A stretch of DNA of 64,000 nucleotides. Source: Aralia elata. Taxonomy: Eukaryota; Streptophyta; Magnoliopsida; Apiales; Araliaceae. A program made the translations under genes and the position numbers. The notes beneath the pieces were generated by a model, which ran no database searches, was not told where the DNA came from, and worked only from the letters and a program-made list of their open reading frames with translations. Numbering within the stretch: position 1 is the first letter of the stretch; each line of letters starts with the position of its first letter. The stretch is from the NCBI GenBank assembly GCA_034770075.1, contig CM068384.1, positions 40,087,182-40,151,181 on the forward strand. The letters run 5' to 3'. Shown piece after piece: positions 11,392-22,098 of this stretch.

Positions 11392-12493
11392 TCAAATATA
11401 TTTCACAATGTAACAACTCAGCAATTATCACAGAACTCTAACAATGTAACCGAATATAAAAATCCCAAGTGCTAGCAATCTTCACTATACTGCAAATATA
11501 TAAATAATCCAATGTAACAGAAAGCAGTTTAAAAGAGAATACTAAAACTTGGAACGTGGTCAGAGAAATCCCAATTGTGCACCAATTCTCCTGAACTGTA
11601 GCGTCGGAACGTGCGAATAGTGGTGAGGAGGTTGAGGTTATAGAGATAACTGATAGAATTTGTAGGGGGAAAGTTAGGGTTTAGAAGATGAGAGAAAATA
11701 GTTTGGATGAAGAATGTGAATGGGAATAGGAGAATGGGAATAAGAAAGTTAGGGTTTAATTGGATTTAAATGAATGGAAGTTTGTTTAGATAAGAATTAA
11801 GAGAGTGGGGGAAGAATTTTGAATTTGGATCGGAAAGGAAGTGTAATGTCGAATGTCTGGTAAGTAGTAATAAGTAGGGTATAATCGGGTCGGGTTAAAA
11901 CATTTAGTATTCGAGTCCAGGTCGCGGCGCGCCCGCGTAGCTTTGCAATATAAAAACGGCGCGCCCGTGCCGAAGTGGCAGAGAGCCCAAAAATTTCCTC
12001 TGGCAGACCGCGCGCCCGCGCCGTTCTTCCTTGTAACCCTGGCACGGCCGCGCTGCCCTGCATCTTACTGTTGTTGATCTTTTTCCTCCTAGCTGCATGA
12101 CCACTAATTTGACAAGATGCAACCTGTAAAGGCAATGTTCACATATTATACTCCTAAACCAATAAATTAACTACTCTAACTCCTAAAAAAAATAAATAAA
12201 TAAAATAAACGATAAATGGGTTGCCTCCCATTGAGCGCTTGATTTTGAGTCTTTCAACCTGACTACTCCCTTTACTATCCAATTCCCCTTCAAAAAATGA
12301 GGAACCCTCCATCCATTAGACGCAATGTAACCTTTGAAGGTTTTGCTGCAGTAGGGGCCATTGTTTCAAAGTCACCTAGTTTTCTTTTTGTAGATAGGGT
12401 CCTAATTACGACTGTCAAATAGTTAGGTGCTTCCTCTGTTGTGTTCGTGATTAGATTGGGGCATTAAATCTTGTTAAACACCACGGGCTCTTC
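11392..12493 (-). other. Element E internal spacer where pol should be
   Basis: About 1.1 kb has no RT, RNase H or integrase motif in any frame. It contains GC-rich islands at 11920-12055 (GGCGCGCCCGCG-type motifs like those of the LTR) and GGGTTGCCTCCCATTGAGCG at about 12219-12238, a motif I associate with plant gypsy elements. Minus-strand frames at 11797-12135 show nothing recognisable. In intact Athila elements pol of roughly 3 kb lies here. Confidence 0.65.
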
Positions 12494-13360
12494 TTATATC
12501 TTCTCTCTCTCATCCCACCATGGTTGTAATGTATTCTTAGTTCTCATATCATAAAGAGCTTTACCAAGGACATGACTACCAAGTGGGCAGGGGATTGCAA
12601 AACTACCCGGATCTTTGAGCTTTGGCGGAAAAGGTACATGGGGCACTAACAAAATCGGTACATCAGCGTCGAAACTCACGGCTAGACCTTCTTTGGCTGT
12701 ATTTTCTTGATCCCCACTATTCTCCTCCATATCAGAATTATCATTAATTAGCACGTCCGGTTGCAGCTTTGGCGCGTGCAATCCATCAATCTCGAGAACC
12801 ACGTCACTGGGCCATGCACAATGATAACTATTCTTGAAGGCGTTGATAAGCTGTCCCATCTGGTTCTCAAGATTTCGAATCGACACTGCTTGGCTTTTTA
12901 TATTTAAATCCACTAAGTTCAACAGCTGATCTTGATCACTCATTCTTTTGTCCGTAGCTGTAATAAACTTCGCCAAGGCCTCCACCAAACTTAGTTTCCT
13001 TTCTTTTTCATGTAGATAGGCTGAATCCTAAAATTCTGGAGTGTATGATTGGCTTGGAGCAAAGATTTGGACTTGATTATTATGGCTCCATGAAAAATCC
13101 GGATGATACCCTCAATCTTGATGATAGTTGTTGGGATAGGCAAAACTATTGGGGTAATCGCCGAAATTGCCATCATACTGCATCGACTTAAAATTGATGG
13201 TGCATTGATTACTCGGATGATTTTCAGCACAATAATCACAAATTACCGCCACACTTTGAATACGTTGTACTGCAAAAACATCAATCATCCTCGAAAGTGT
13301 CTCAATCTGTGCTAACAATTCATCGAATTTATAAATCCTTGACGCTCTTAGTTGAATCAT
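12494..13360 (-). pseudogene. gag: Element E gag C-terminus and protease start, degraded
   Basis: Three adjoining minus-strand frames give the end of a plant Athila-type Gag. First is a zinc-knuckle-like CDYCAENHPSNQC (C-X2-C-X3-H-X4-C) with an N/Y-rich tail. Next is a helical stretch ending RNLENQMGQL. Then comes the proline-rich linker and the protease lead-in LKDPGSFAIPC. The usual active-site block, of the form DLGASINLMP, is degraded to DMRTKNTLQP. Frameshifts separate the frames near 12990 and 13110. The N-terminal capsid part is missing: only about 150 bp separate this from the PBS. Confidence 0.8.
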
Positions 13361-13506
13361 TCCCGTATAAGGCCATTAATAGTCGTAGTCAGCCATGGTG
13401 TACCTAAAAAGAGAGAAATATAAGAAGAGAATTAAAATAAAAACAAAATGATTAAATTAAGACTAATTTGATTGAAGTTAATTATGGCAAAAATTATTAA
13501 ACTAAT

Positions 13507-13524
13507 TCCCCGGCAACGGCGCCA
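13507..13524 (-). other. Primer-binding site, tRNA-Asp (element E)
   Basis: On the minus strand this reads TGGCGCCGTTGCCGGGGA, the complement of the 3' end of plant tRNA-Asp. That PBS is typical of Athila-type gypsy elements. It sits 6 bp downstream of the LTR end and fixes the element's orientation as minus. Confidence 0.95.
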
Positions 13525-13530
13525 AAAACT

Positions 13531-14845
13531 TGTTTGCCTAATTCTATACTAGCAAAATACGCAAGTATACGCAGTCCACAAGTAATATAATGATAAGAGA
13601 GTGTCGAACCCACATAGAATTATTTAATAATAATTACCAAATACTAACTCATAATCAAATTAATTTTATTTAAACAATTCGATAAAAGATTTTGAATCTT
13701 GAATTAATACACTTCCTGTTAAGTTATATTAATTATTCTGGATTGTTAATCAAGAACTCATCAAAATTTATAACCATCTCTCGATATATCATAAACGAAT
13801 CAACTTAAATCCACAAAAGATAGAATTAAGATGAACACCCTAGTTAACTAATTCACTATATCTCTATGTGAATTACAATTAAAAAGGATTTAAAGCACAG
13901 GTTCTCTTTCAGATTATATGCGGCGTATAGGTATATCTCTATCCTAGACACAAATCATGAATTCTATCGTATGCAGAAAACACAATCACATACTATTATG
14001 ATTAGGTCTAAATCTATAATCCATCTCTCGAGTTCATAAAGATTACCACGGTAATTGTTGATTAGGCAACTAAGCAATTATGCACAAATCATAATAGACA
14101 ATCCGATAATAATCAATAATAATTAACAAGAAAGCATATCAATAAAAGCTACGCAATAAGTTCCATTGTAATCTTAAAAAGAAATTAGTTCATGATTGAA
14201 TTAAAATACATAATCCATAATTGAAATAGCATTCAAGAATACAAAATAAGAAGTAGAGAAGAGAATAGAATCTGTAGACGCAAACCTTGAGTTTTTCCTT
14301 CAGGTACTTAATTGAATTCTTTGTGCTCTTGCAATTGCTACAAGCCTCCATCTCTTTATTCCAAACTAGGGTTAGCAAAAAGTAGCAAGATTTCCAATTG
14401 ATTACCAATTAAGATTGAGTCTCTTAATATGTAGATAAATAAAAACTCCTGAAAACTAGCTATTTACAGCGCCTACTAATCGTCCAAAACCAAATGGAAG
14501 AAATAAGTTTGATTACAACTCAAATTCTAATCCAAACCTGCAAAGTCAAACTTCTGCTCTTGGTCAACTCCCAAATCTAGCGCGCCCGCGCAGTCCTTCA
14601 ACACAGCCCCAATTTGGCAACCAGCGCGCGCGCACTGCTTTCCTTCAAATTATCGGCGCGGCAGCGCAGCTCTTTAGTACTTCTGACTATTATTCCTTCA
14701 GTACTCAATTTCCACCAACTTCGGTTCCAAATGCAAAATACCTACACCAACACAGAAAACACATGAAAAGTAACTAATACTCAAGGATTTAAACAATAAT
14801 GCAGTCAATTGGTATCCAATTAGTATGTATGAAACCTACTCATCA
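13531..14845 (-). mobile_element. Element E 5' LTR, complete (1315 bp)
   Basis: On the minus strand it starts TGATGAGTAGG at 14845 and ends AATTAGGCAAACA at 13531, then a 6-bp spacer and the tRNA-Asp PBS. Its U3 third matches the truncated LTR at 8563-9096. It carries GC motifs at 14578-14665 (CTAGCGCGCCCGCGCAG, CAGCGCGCGCGC, CGGCGCGGCAGCG). Confidence 0.92.
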
Positions 14846-16046
14846 ATATACCTGTTTGCACAAAATAAAAGTAGTGCGTAAGGTTTAGATACTTGCCTTG
14901 GTCGTTGACTACTGTTGCGCAAATTAATTTAACTTCTTTCGTAAGACCTACTAGTCATAAGATTGATCTTTCAATCAGCAAATCATATTATACCTTATAA
15001 TATCACTTCTTTATAAGTAAATTATCTAACATTCAACCACATAATCAAATATTAGATAACACATAACACCATTCGCATTCATAATTCTAAAACTAGCACA
15101 CATCGAGTCTTTAACAGTGTTCAATATAGTATGCTGAGTGGTTTCTCACAAACAACCAACAAACTAGTTTCCGTCTTGTCTACACTGTTTTCACAGTGAG
15201 TTAGATCAGTTGCTAGTTCGTATATACCTCCGCTCCCTGAAGGAATTGTTTAGCCTAGATACTATACATCGACTATTAAAGAGTACGACTGTACCACTAC
15301 TTTATCATATATCTTATGAATTAACACAAAGTATTTCATTATGACCCCGTAGGTTATATACCCAATCCAGCAAACTGGATTCCAAATCCAGCAAACTAGA
15401 TGGCAATCCAGCAAACTGGATTCCAATCTAGCAAACTGGATTCCAACCTGGATTACAATTCAGTAACCTGGATTCAAATTATTCAATTCAGCCAACTATT
15501 TTTGCAATCCAGCAACCTAGATTCAAACTATCATACAATATAGCAAACTAGATTCGAACTAACTTATAATCCAGCAAACTAGATGCACACTATTTAATTC
15601 AACAAGCTGGATTCACACTATTCAGCAAGCTGGATTAAAATAGTTTTCTCTCCTTTATTAAATAATTCATTTAATCATTCTAAAATACATTATACCACCT
15701 TACAAATGACCAAAATTCTTATCAAAAATCTGTATAAACCATATTTAGGGTTCTCAAGCCATAAAAACCCATTTTTCAAATTTCCAACTTCACATAAGTA
15801 ATTAAATTCATTTATTCATAACTTCATCATTTACATGAAAAATAGCAAACCATCTTCAAAATCATTTTCTCTGAAAATAGACTATATATAGTCCCCTTAT
15901 GAAAATATATTTTTCTCGGAAATTTTAAAATCCATTTACTATATTTAAATAGTCCAAAATAGCCAAATATTGTAACATTTTTCATAAATCGAAATTGCAT
16001 CAAAAAATTCTGAAATTTACAAGGTATGTTCCTACTATATATATTA
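14846..16046. other. Unclassified AT-rich non-coding stretch
   Basis: No gene is recognised. The first 500 bp (14850-15350) has the texture of an LTR or untranslated region but matches none of the window's families. A hairpin minisatellite follows at 15355-15640, then AT-rich sequence to the LTR start at 16047. It could be part of another degraded LTR. Confidence 0.5.
15355..15640. repeat. Minisatellite of AATCCAG-CAAA-CTGGATT hairpin units
   Basis: About a dozen degenerate copies of the unit AATCCAGCAAACTGGATTCC lie head to tail, regular at the left (15361-15460) and spaced 20-40 bp apart at the right. Each good unit is an inverted repeat with 7-bp arms (AATCCAG and CTGGATT) around a CAAA loop. 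Some copies have changes in one arm (CTAGATT). Confidence 0.85.
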
Positions 16047-17587
16047 TGACGAACGAGATTTTTGTAATTTAATTTAGATATTTATTGAATTAATTAAATA
16101 TTTTTCGATGATGTGATTGTTGAATTAATTGATTAATTGATGAATTTGTGGTGGATTAATTTAATTATATGTGTTACATTAGTTAAATTAATGTGAAGAA
16201 TTTTTATATTTAAGGTATGTATTTAATTGAGTTTAATTGATTAAATACATTATTTAAATAAGTATAATGTTATTTCTAATTAATTAATAATTAATTAGAG
16301 ATTGAATAATTTGTCATGATCAATAAATGAGAATTTTAATTATATGACTATGTGATTTAATGTGATATTATTCTATGTTATTTAATTGATTTAAATGAGA
16401 TTATTTAATTAATTTAAATATGTGACATGAACTATATTATAAGCTATTTATTATAATAAATTAGAAGGAAGGATAAAAGGAGCAAGCCAAACGAGGCCTA
16501 AATGGGGGTTCGAGTTAGTTAGTCCCATAATGGGTTAACTGACTACCATACTCTGCTTTTAATTGATACGTTAACTCCATCATCAGTTTTAGAAACCAAG
16601 TCAGAGAGAAAATTGAGAGAGAATTGGAGTTGTAGAAGAAATTGGAAGAATTGTAGAATTTCTCATCATTCCTTAGTATTCTAAACTATTAATTGAAGGT
16701 ATTTCCTCTAACTAAGTTTAATTTACGTTTTATATTCTTCCATGAAAGTGGTCTGTAAGTTTTTTGATAATGGAGCTTCATGTGTAATTGGTTATAAACT
16801 GTTTGTAATTGTTTAAATGCATGTATAATTACTGTATGATGTTTATAAATTGTTTAATTGGATTAATTTATGAGATTACGCTTTTAATTAGAAGTTTTGA
16901 AAGTTACAGAGTAGTACAGTGTACGAACATGGTTTGAATGTATAAAATTAATACTTGTTTTGCATGTTAATGGATTAAATTGACAACTTAATTTGTTTAT
17001 GCTTGTAAAAATGAAGAAAACAGTTTTAAACGGTTCAATTTGCTGTTTTAACGAATCTACTATGTGTGATTTTATTGGTTTCGTAGAAACTTTGATAAAA
17101 TGATAAAAACACCAATTTTGATTCTTAGATTCATGGTTTATACAAATTAAGTTGTTAGAATCGTGCTAGAAGGCTTGGGTAACAATTATATATGTATTAT
17201 AGTGTCTGGGTATGTTTAATTTGACGATTAGAATAACAAGATTGGAAATTTTGGCCTGTTTCTGCGTTCGTCGCGAACTGCAGAAACTGGAATTCGTGAT
17301 TCTCACCCCGGCGGGAGCTCGCCTCGGCAAGAGTTTTGTGAAGGAATTCCTCGCCCCTGCGAGAGTCTGTGAAGGATTTTCTCGCCCCGGCGGGAACTTA
17401 AAAAAAATAGTAAAAAGAAGAGAGTAAAATTTTTATTCTTTCTTTATGATCATGTTATGAAATCGTAGACATACCTAAAGCTTAGGCTAATGTATAAAAT
17501 GAATACTAAAATACTGTAATGAGTGGTAAGCATCCACTGATTGCCCGATGTCAACTGAGATATTAAAATGGAAATTTGGATGAGAAT
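16047..17587 (+). mobile_element. Element G: truncated, divergent chromovirus-type LTR
   Basis: It begins TGACGAACGAGATTTTTG, a diverged form of the TGTAACGAATGCAATTTTTG start of the A/B/C family. It keeps the same order of features: U3 with AATTAATTAGA motifs, a CATCAGTTTTAG...GAGAGAAAATTGAGAG leader near 16575-16625, TGTCTGGGTATGTTTAATTTG near 17203, and GC palindromes near 17305-17397 (CTCACCCCGGCGGGAG, CTCGCCCCGGCGGGA). It stops at 17587 where the LTR of element F begins. Its end is not found to the right of F. Confidence 0.78.
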
Positions 17588-19674
17588 TGTAGACACCCAA
17601 ATTTTGCACTTCGTATACTAACCTTGACAGGAGGGCAAATTCGTCAAATGGACCGGCCTGCGAGAGCAAAAGACAGAGAAGGTACGGACGCTCGACGCCA
17701 CCATGACAATTTGCAACCGAAATCGACATGACAGCAAGGCTATCCGAATTTGGCATTCCCGGAAGGTGTGGCACGCCTCCTAATGATTCCCGGACTGTAA
17801 AATACGAACCTGTCAGCGAAAAGCAGCGTCACGGCACGAAAATCGAGGCGTAGCACGAAAATTGAGAAAGTCAAGCCAGCCAGCCGTGGATTGATCTGCG
17901 GCCAAGTGGGTGCGCCAGCACGGAAACCAGGAAATCAGCACTATCGGCTGAGTGCGATGGGAGGTGGGCCAGCCAGCCGCAGATGGATCTGCGGCTCAAT
18001 CTGCGGCTGGCTCTGGCCAGCCTATTTCAGCCCAGTTTCGTGCAGCATACAGGAGTTCAGCAATTTTTGGCGGAAGAAGAAGAAAAACAGCAGCAGTTTT
18101 AGCTCGAAAATAGAGAGAAATAGCAAAAATTCTTGTAATAATTGAGAGAAAAAGAGAGGAATTTTCCCTTATTGTGGGATTCAATCAATACATCTCATAC
18201 TTCACTCAATACACAAGTTTCTACACAATTTTGGTATCATTTGCAAGGTGAAAATCTCCTTATTTTTGCAACTTCTATCATGTCATTGATTAAATTAAAT
18301 TATAATTTTCAAGAATATTGTTGAACAATCATGGATTAAGGATTATTGGTGAGGGTTCCATTGGAACAAAATTCTTCCTAATAATCCGATGATATCTAAT
18401 TGGTGAAATTTCTAGCTTGTTTATGGATATATGTTAGGCGTAGTTTAATTGATTGTATTTTTAGGATGTGTTAGGCAATCCCCGTTGTTATTATTGTAGT
18501 ATTCATCTTGTGAGCGTGTAGTAATCGTGGTTGTGAGCCTAGGAAAGCGACCCCATGGTTCAAATTCGATGATGGACGTTTTGGTGTATGTAATAGATTC
18601 AAGATGCTTGTTTTGTAACGTGTAACTGTCAGGCCTTAAAACAACGCTAAGGCAAGAATCGGGTTTAAGGCCTCGAATTAGTGGAATATGTGATTGTTGG
18701 CGTTCGGGGATATTTTGATGGCTTACATGCCCATGGATAGCCCCGACGCATGTTTATGCTTGATTAGATTTTGAAACGCCAAAAGAATTTCAAAAGATTA
18801 AACGATAAAGATCTTTTCTAAAATCAATCAAAGTAGGATATTAGCATCACGAGGCTAAAAATTTGGAAATGCTAACGAAAGCCGATTCTTACTCTACGAG
18901 AAAGCATAAAAAGAAAGGGTTGTTTTCAAATGTCAGAAAAATGGGTTTTATAAAAGAAATTAAATGTTTTTATTAAATCTTGATGCATAGGGCGAAAGAG
19001 ATCATAGAAATTGCCCATCATTTATGAAAGCAACGTATAAATCTCGATTCCTATTTTGGTTAAGGTTTAAGAAAAAACTCACGTTTTATCAAGACGACGC
19101 CTAATAAAAACCTCATAGTTTTGATAAGTAAAATCAAACCTTTCGCATGAATAGAGGGAGCTTTCTCGTATTAATAGAAATGACGTTCTGAAACATTCTC
19201 AAATTAAAGCACAACTTTCCCTAAAAATCCAAATGATTCTTTCATACAAACTCACCACGACATTCATATAAGCACACACACCCACACATACCCGCACATA
19301 TACGCATTTCATGAATTAAAGGATAGGATAGCATCAAGATTGCGGTAACCGTGTTTCACGGAAGTCGAGGGGTGCCTAACACCTTCCCCTCACTTAAGCA
19401 AGCCCCCGAACTCCATGAATCTCGATTCGTAGACCAATTAATTCGGAGTCACATATGAGCCAGCGATTTATAAAAAACGAAAACTCGGATGAGTTGGTAC
19501 GTCCAATTCAAATATACCAACTGGCGACTCTGATTAATTGGCTCATCATAAAAGGCGATCTTTCAAAACCCCGTCGACATTAATGCCGACCTTTTCCAAA
19601 AATCATGTAATCAAGAAGGCTACAATTGGAAAAGATTAAAAAGACCCGCGAAAGGGAAAAAACCGGCGTCGACA
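17588..19674 (+). mobile_element. Element F 5' LTR (2087 bp)
   Basis: It starts TGTAGACACCCAAATTTTGC and ends CCGGCGTCGACA, followed by the PBS. A TATA-like TATTTCAG lies at 18023-18030. Upstream are palindromes: CAGCCGTGGATTGATCTGCGG near 17880, AGCCGCAGATGGATCTGCGGCT at about 17975-17996, and a further ATCTGCGGCT half-site to 18009. The U5 end contains the tandem-like GGCGACTCTGATTAATTGGCTC and CCCCGTCGACA blocks. Confidence 0.93.
17878..18030 (+). promoter_or_regulatory. Putative F 5' LTR promoter: palindrome array plus TATA-like box
   Basis: GCCGCAGAT-NN-ATCTGCGGC palindromes end near 18010, and TATTTCAG follows at 18023, a gap of about 13 bp. The same order with a better TATA (TATTTAAG) is seen in element D. 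That this is the promoter is inferred from position and conservation. Confidence 0.6.
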
Positions 19675-19676
19675 GC

Positions 19677-19694
19677 TGGCGACTCTGCTGGGGA
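19677..19694 (+). other. Primer-binding site of element F
   Basis: TGGCGACTCTGCTGGGGA follows the LTR end by 2 bp. The reverse complement ends GAGTCGCCA and resembles the 3' end of a plant tRNA-Arg with about two mismatches, the primer reported for Ogre elements. The isoacceptor is my inference. Confidence 0.8.
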
Positions 19695-20457
19695 CCATTA
19701 GAGGGCTTAAGCCGCTTTCAAATCTTGATGCTTTCTTATCCTTTAAAATTCATGAATATGTATGTGTGTGCGATATTGTGATCTTTTGAACGTTTTGTTG
19801 TGTGAATGTGTGTTTGTCCAATAAATGAATGATTGAATGGAATTGCTTTACTTTCAAGTAATCATTTGCATGCGGTGAGGACGATGAATGTGAATGTATG
19901 CTGAGAGAGTACCTCCTCCTGAGGCGAACCCGTCGGTTGCTTATTACTAGACTCGAAGGGGCTGCTCCCCGGAGATGGCTCAGGAAACGCACCACCCAAA
20001 TCCGCTCCAATCGAAAGGGCTCAGACGAGTAGATTGCGAAGATTTGGGGACCTTCATGCCGAAAAGCCCGTGAGAGTAACCCTAGGATAGGTCAGCCGCA
20101 AATTAACCCTACGCAGGAAAAGTCTCTTCATGCCTTTTTTACATTTCACGCATAAATGTCATGATATTATTCATATTCGCTTTCCTTTTGCCGAGAGAAA
20201 TTACTAACCTCTATGTTTTGCAGGGAACAGTTGGGGAGCTTAATAAAGCCATGTTTAGCATTTGTCATTTCATTAGAGGATTACTAACTTTCTGTTTTGC
20301 AGAGAAAGATTAAAAAACCCCAAAAAACATAAAAATTACAGCTTTAGCATGCATCCGCATTTTTATTCCCCACAACTAAACTTCGAACCTTGGTTTCTGT
20401 AGGATTGCTCCTCAAACCCGTTCGCAGTCTAGGAAGGCCCAAAACTCCATATCTGAA
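19695..20457 (+). other. Element F untranslated leader
   Basis: About 760 bp between PBS and gag with no long ORF. It contains two acceptor-like TTTTGCAG/G sites (about 20217-20223 and 20296-20302), each followed by a purine-rich GGGAACAG or AGAAAGATTAAAAAA. The element D leader repeats the same two sites. Leader splicing is possible but no donor is assigned. Confidence 0.6.
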
Positions 20458-22098
20458 ATGGCTGATATTCCATCTACCAATTCCGGTGCCATATCTAGGG
20501 AGGAATTTGATGACTTTAAGAAGCAGATGTTAGAAATGGCCATAATGCTAAGAGAGCAGTTGATACCCAGGCAGGAACTACCTAAGGAGGATCCACCTAA
20601 GGGCGAACCGGTCGTCCCAAATGCCATTCCCGTACCAAACAAAACAGTGATTACGATCCCGGAGGAGGGAGATACAGATGACTTGCGGAAGAAAATGAGA
20701 CAAATGGAAGAGACCATCCAATCTATGAAGGGCATAGGGTCCCTCGGCAGGGTTAACTATTCAGATTTATGTGTCTTCCCCAAAGCCAGATACCCGGAGA
20801 AATTCAAAATCCCTGAGTTTGAAAAATACAACGGGAAGGGGGATCCCTACACCCACTTGAAAATATACATTGGAGAACTCGGGTCTTATGCCGAGGATGA
20901 GGGGTTGAGGATGCAGCTATTCCAGAAAAGCTTAACAGGGGAGGCGAGGATCTGGTATGCCCGCCTTGACAACGCCCGAATCCACAACTGGGAGGAATTA
21001 GCCCATACCTTCTTAACCCAATACAGCTTTCAGGCCCAGATGGCCCCTGACAGGTACCAAATGACAAAAGTAAAGAAGCAACCTAGGGAATCCTTCAGGG
21101 AATATGCGCAACGATGGAGGGGAATGGCCGCTCAGGTGAACCCCCCGATGAGCGAATCAGAGATGGTGATGACTTTTGTAGACATCCAAGAGGCCCCGTA
21201 TTATGAACGAGTCATCTCAGGGATTGGAAGACCCTTTGCTGAAATGATTAAACATGGGGAGATGGTAGATATGGGTTTGAAATCTGGCAAAATCCGGGAT
21301 TTTACGGCCTTAGAAACTGCCGCCGAGCAAATACAGAATGGAAACTATGGCAGCACTTCCCGAAGGGGGCAAAAGAAAAAAGAGGAGGATGTTTCCCTCG
21401 TCCTACAAGGGTCATCCAGAAAAACAGAGAGCCATCATCCGGTACAGGTGCAGAGGGTGGGGCCATCCCGACCGCCTAACTTTGCTGATCAGAGGGCGGA
21501 AGGGCGAAGGAGATATGAGGCCTCACAAAATCGAGTATTCACCCCGCTCGGGGAGCCTCTTGAACGGGTCTTGGCTGCTTTGATGGCCCAAAAGAAGATA
21601 ATCAATTTGGCGCCCCCAAGTGACCCGAAGGGACGAAGGTTCGACCCAAGCAGGCGATGCGCATACCACTCGGGTTCCCCGGGTCATGATACGCAGGATT
21701 GTTGGACGTTGAAACATATAATTCATAACATGATCGACAATGGGGAAATTGTGGTAGAGCAGCCAGACTCCCCGAATGTTAAGGCAAATCCCCTGCCAAG
21801 ACATGATGGAGGGGGGGTCAATGCGATGGAGGCAGGTGAAGCTGGGGGGCCGCCAAGGTTGAACTATGTGCAGAAAATTGAGGAAATGATCAACGTGATA
21901 CATGATTATGGGAGTGCACGGGGAACGCCCATCAGGTTGATAGGGGTAAGTACGAATAGCACGGAGGGACCTGTCAAGTTGACGGCTCCGAGGCCCATCA
22001 TCCTGGCGGCAAGGCCGCAAATCCCTATCATTAGTCTAAAGACTGTACCCTGGAATTATGGGGGAAGCCAGAGGAAGCGGCCAGTTGTGCTTCTGTGA
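20458..22098 (+). CDS. gag: Gag polyprotein (Tat/Ogre type)
   Basis: 546 residues. Gag forms the cytoplasmic virus-like particle that packages element RNA. A helical N-terminus (about residues 14-35 and 74-95) precedes the retrotransposon Gag domain (about 110-255), with landmarks FEKYNGKGDPYTHLKIYIGE, GEARIWYARL, FLTQYSF and ESFREYAQRWRGMA. A basic linker (RRGQKKKEE) leads to an unusual zinc-knuckle-like motif CAYHSGSPGHDTQDCW, with C401, H404, H410 and C415 (C-X2-H-X5-H-X4-C), as in Ogre Gag. The start is the ATG in GAAATGGCTGATATTCC, conserved in element D. The ORF ends with TGA overlapping the protease frame. In relatives gag and pro are continuous; here the frame changes at a GGGGG run (22060-22064), so a one-base indel or slippage site is likely. 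Confidence 0.93.
   Translation: MADIPSTNSGAISREEFDDFKKQMLEMAIMLREQLIPRQELPKEDPPKGEPVVPNAIPVPNKTVITIPEEGDTDDLRKKMRQMEETIQSMKGIGSLGRVNYSDLCVFPKARYPEKFKIPEFEKYNGKGDPYTHLKIYIGELGSYAEDEGLRMQLFQKSLTGEARIWYARLDNARIHNWEELAHTFLTQYSFQAQMAPDRYQMTKVKKQPRESFREYAQRWRGMAAQVNPPMSESEMVMTFVDIQEAPYYERVISGIGRPFAEMIKHGEMVDMGLKSGKIRDFTALETAAEQIQNGNYGSTSRRGQKKKEEDVSLVLQGSSRKTESHHPVQVQRVGPSRPPNFADQRAEGRRRYEASQNRVFTPLGEPLERVLAALMAQKKIINLAPPSDPKGRRFDPSRRCAYHSGSPGHDTQDCWTLKHIIHNMIDNGEIVVEQPDSPNVKANPLPRHDGGGVNAMEAGEAGGPPRLNYVQKIEEMINVIHDYGSARGTPIRLIGVSTNSTEGPVKLTAPRPIILAARPQIPIISLKTVPWNYGGSQRKRPVVLL

Larger units (their letters stand above)
8563..14845 (-). mobile_element. Element E: Athila-like Ty3/gypsy, pol-deleted
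   Basis: Read on the minus strand: 5' LTR (14845-13531), tRNA-Asp PBS (13524-13507), the C-terminal part of gag and start of protease (13360-12494), a short spacer, an intact env-like ORF (11391-10327), a 3' untranslated region, PPT (9111-9097) and a truncated 3' LTR (9096-8563). Reverse transcriptase, RNase H and integrase are absent, so it could move only in trans. No target duplication is found: the left end breaks into element A's ORF, and the right flank (ATATACCTG) does not continue that ORF. One side was therefore rearranged after insertion. Confidence 0.85.

Noticed and set aside
13507..13524. tRNA-Asp gene fragment
   Set aside because: Only the 18 bases complementary to a tRNA 3' end are present, next to an LTR end; it is a primer-binding site.
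15355..15640. CRISPR-like array
   Set aside because: Units are degenerate, the spacers are not unique, and the context is a plant retrotransposon cluster; it is a minisatellite.
20412..21067. Minus-strand ORFs of 87-107 residues opposite gag
   Set aside because: Mirror of the gag codon pattern; similar frames under D's gag have diverged freely.
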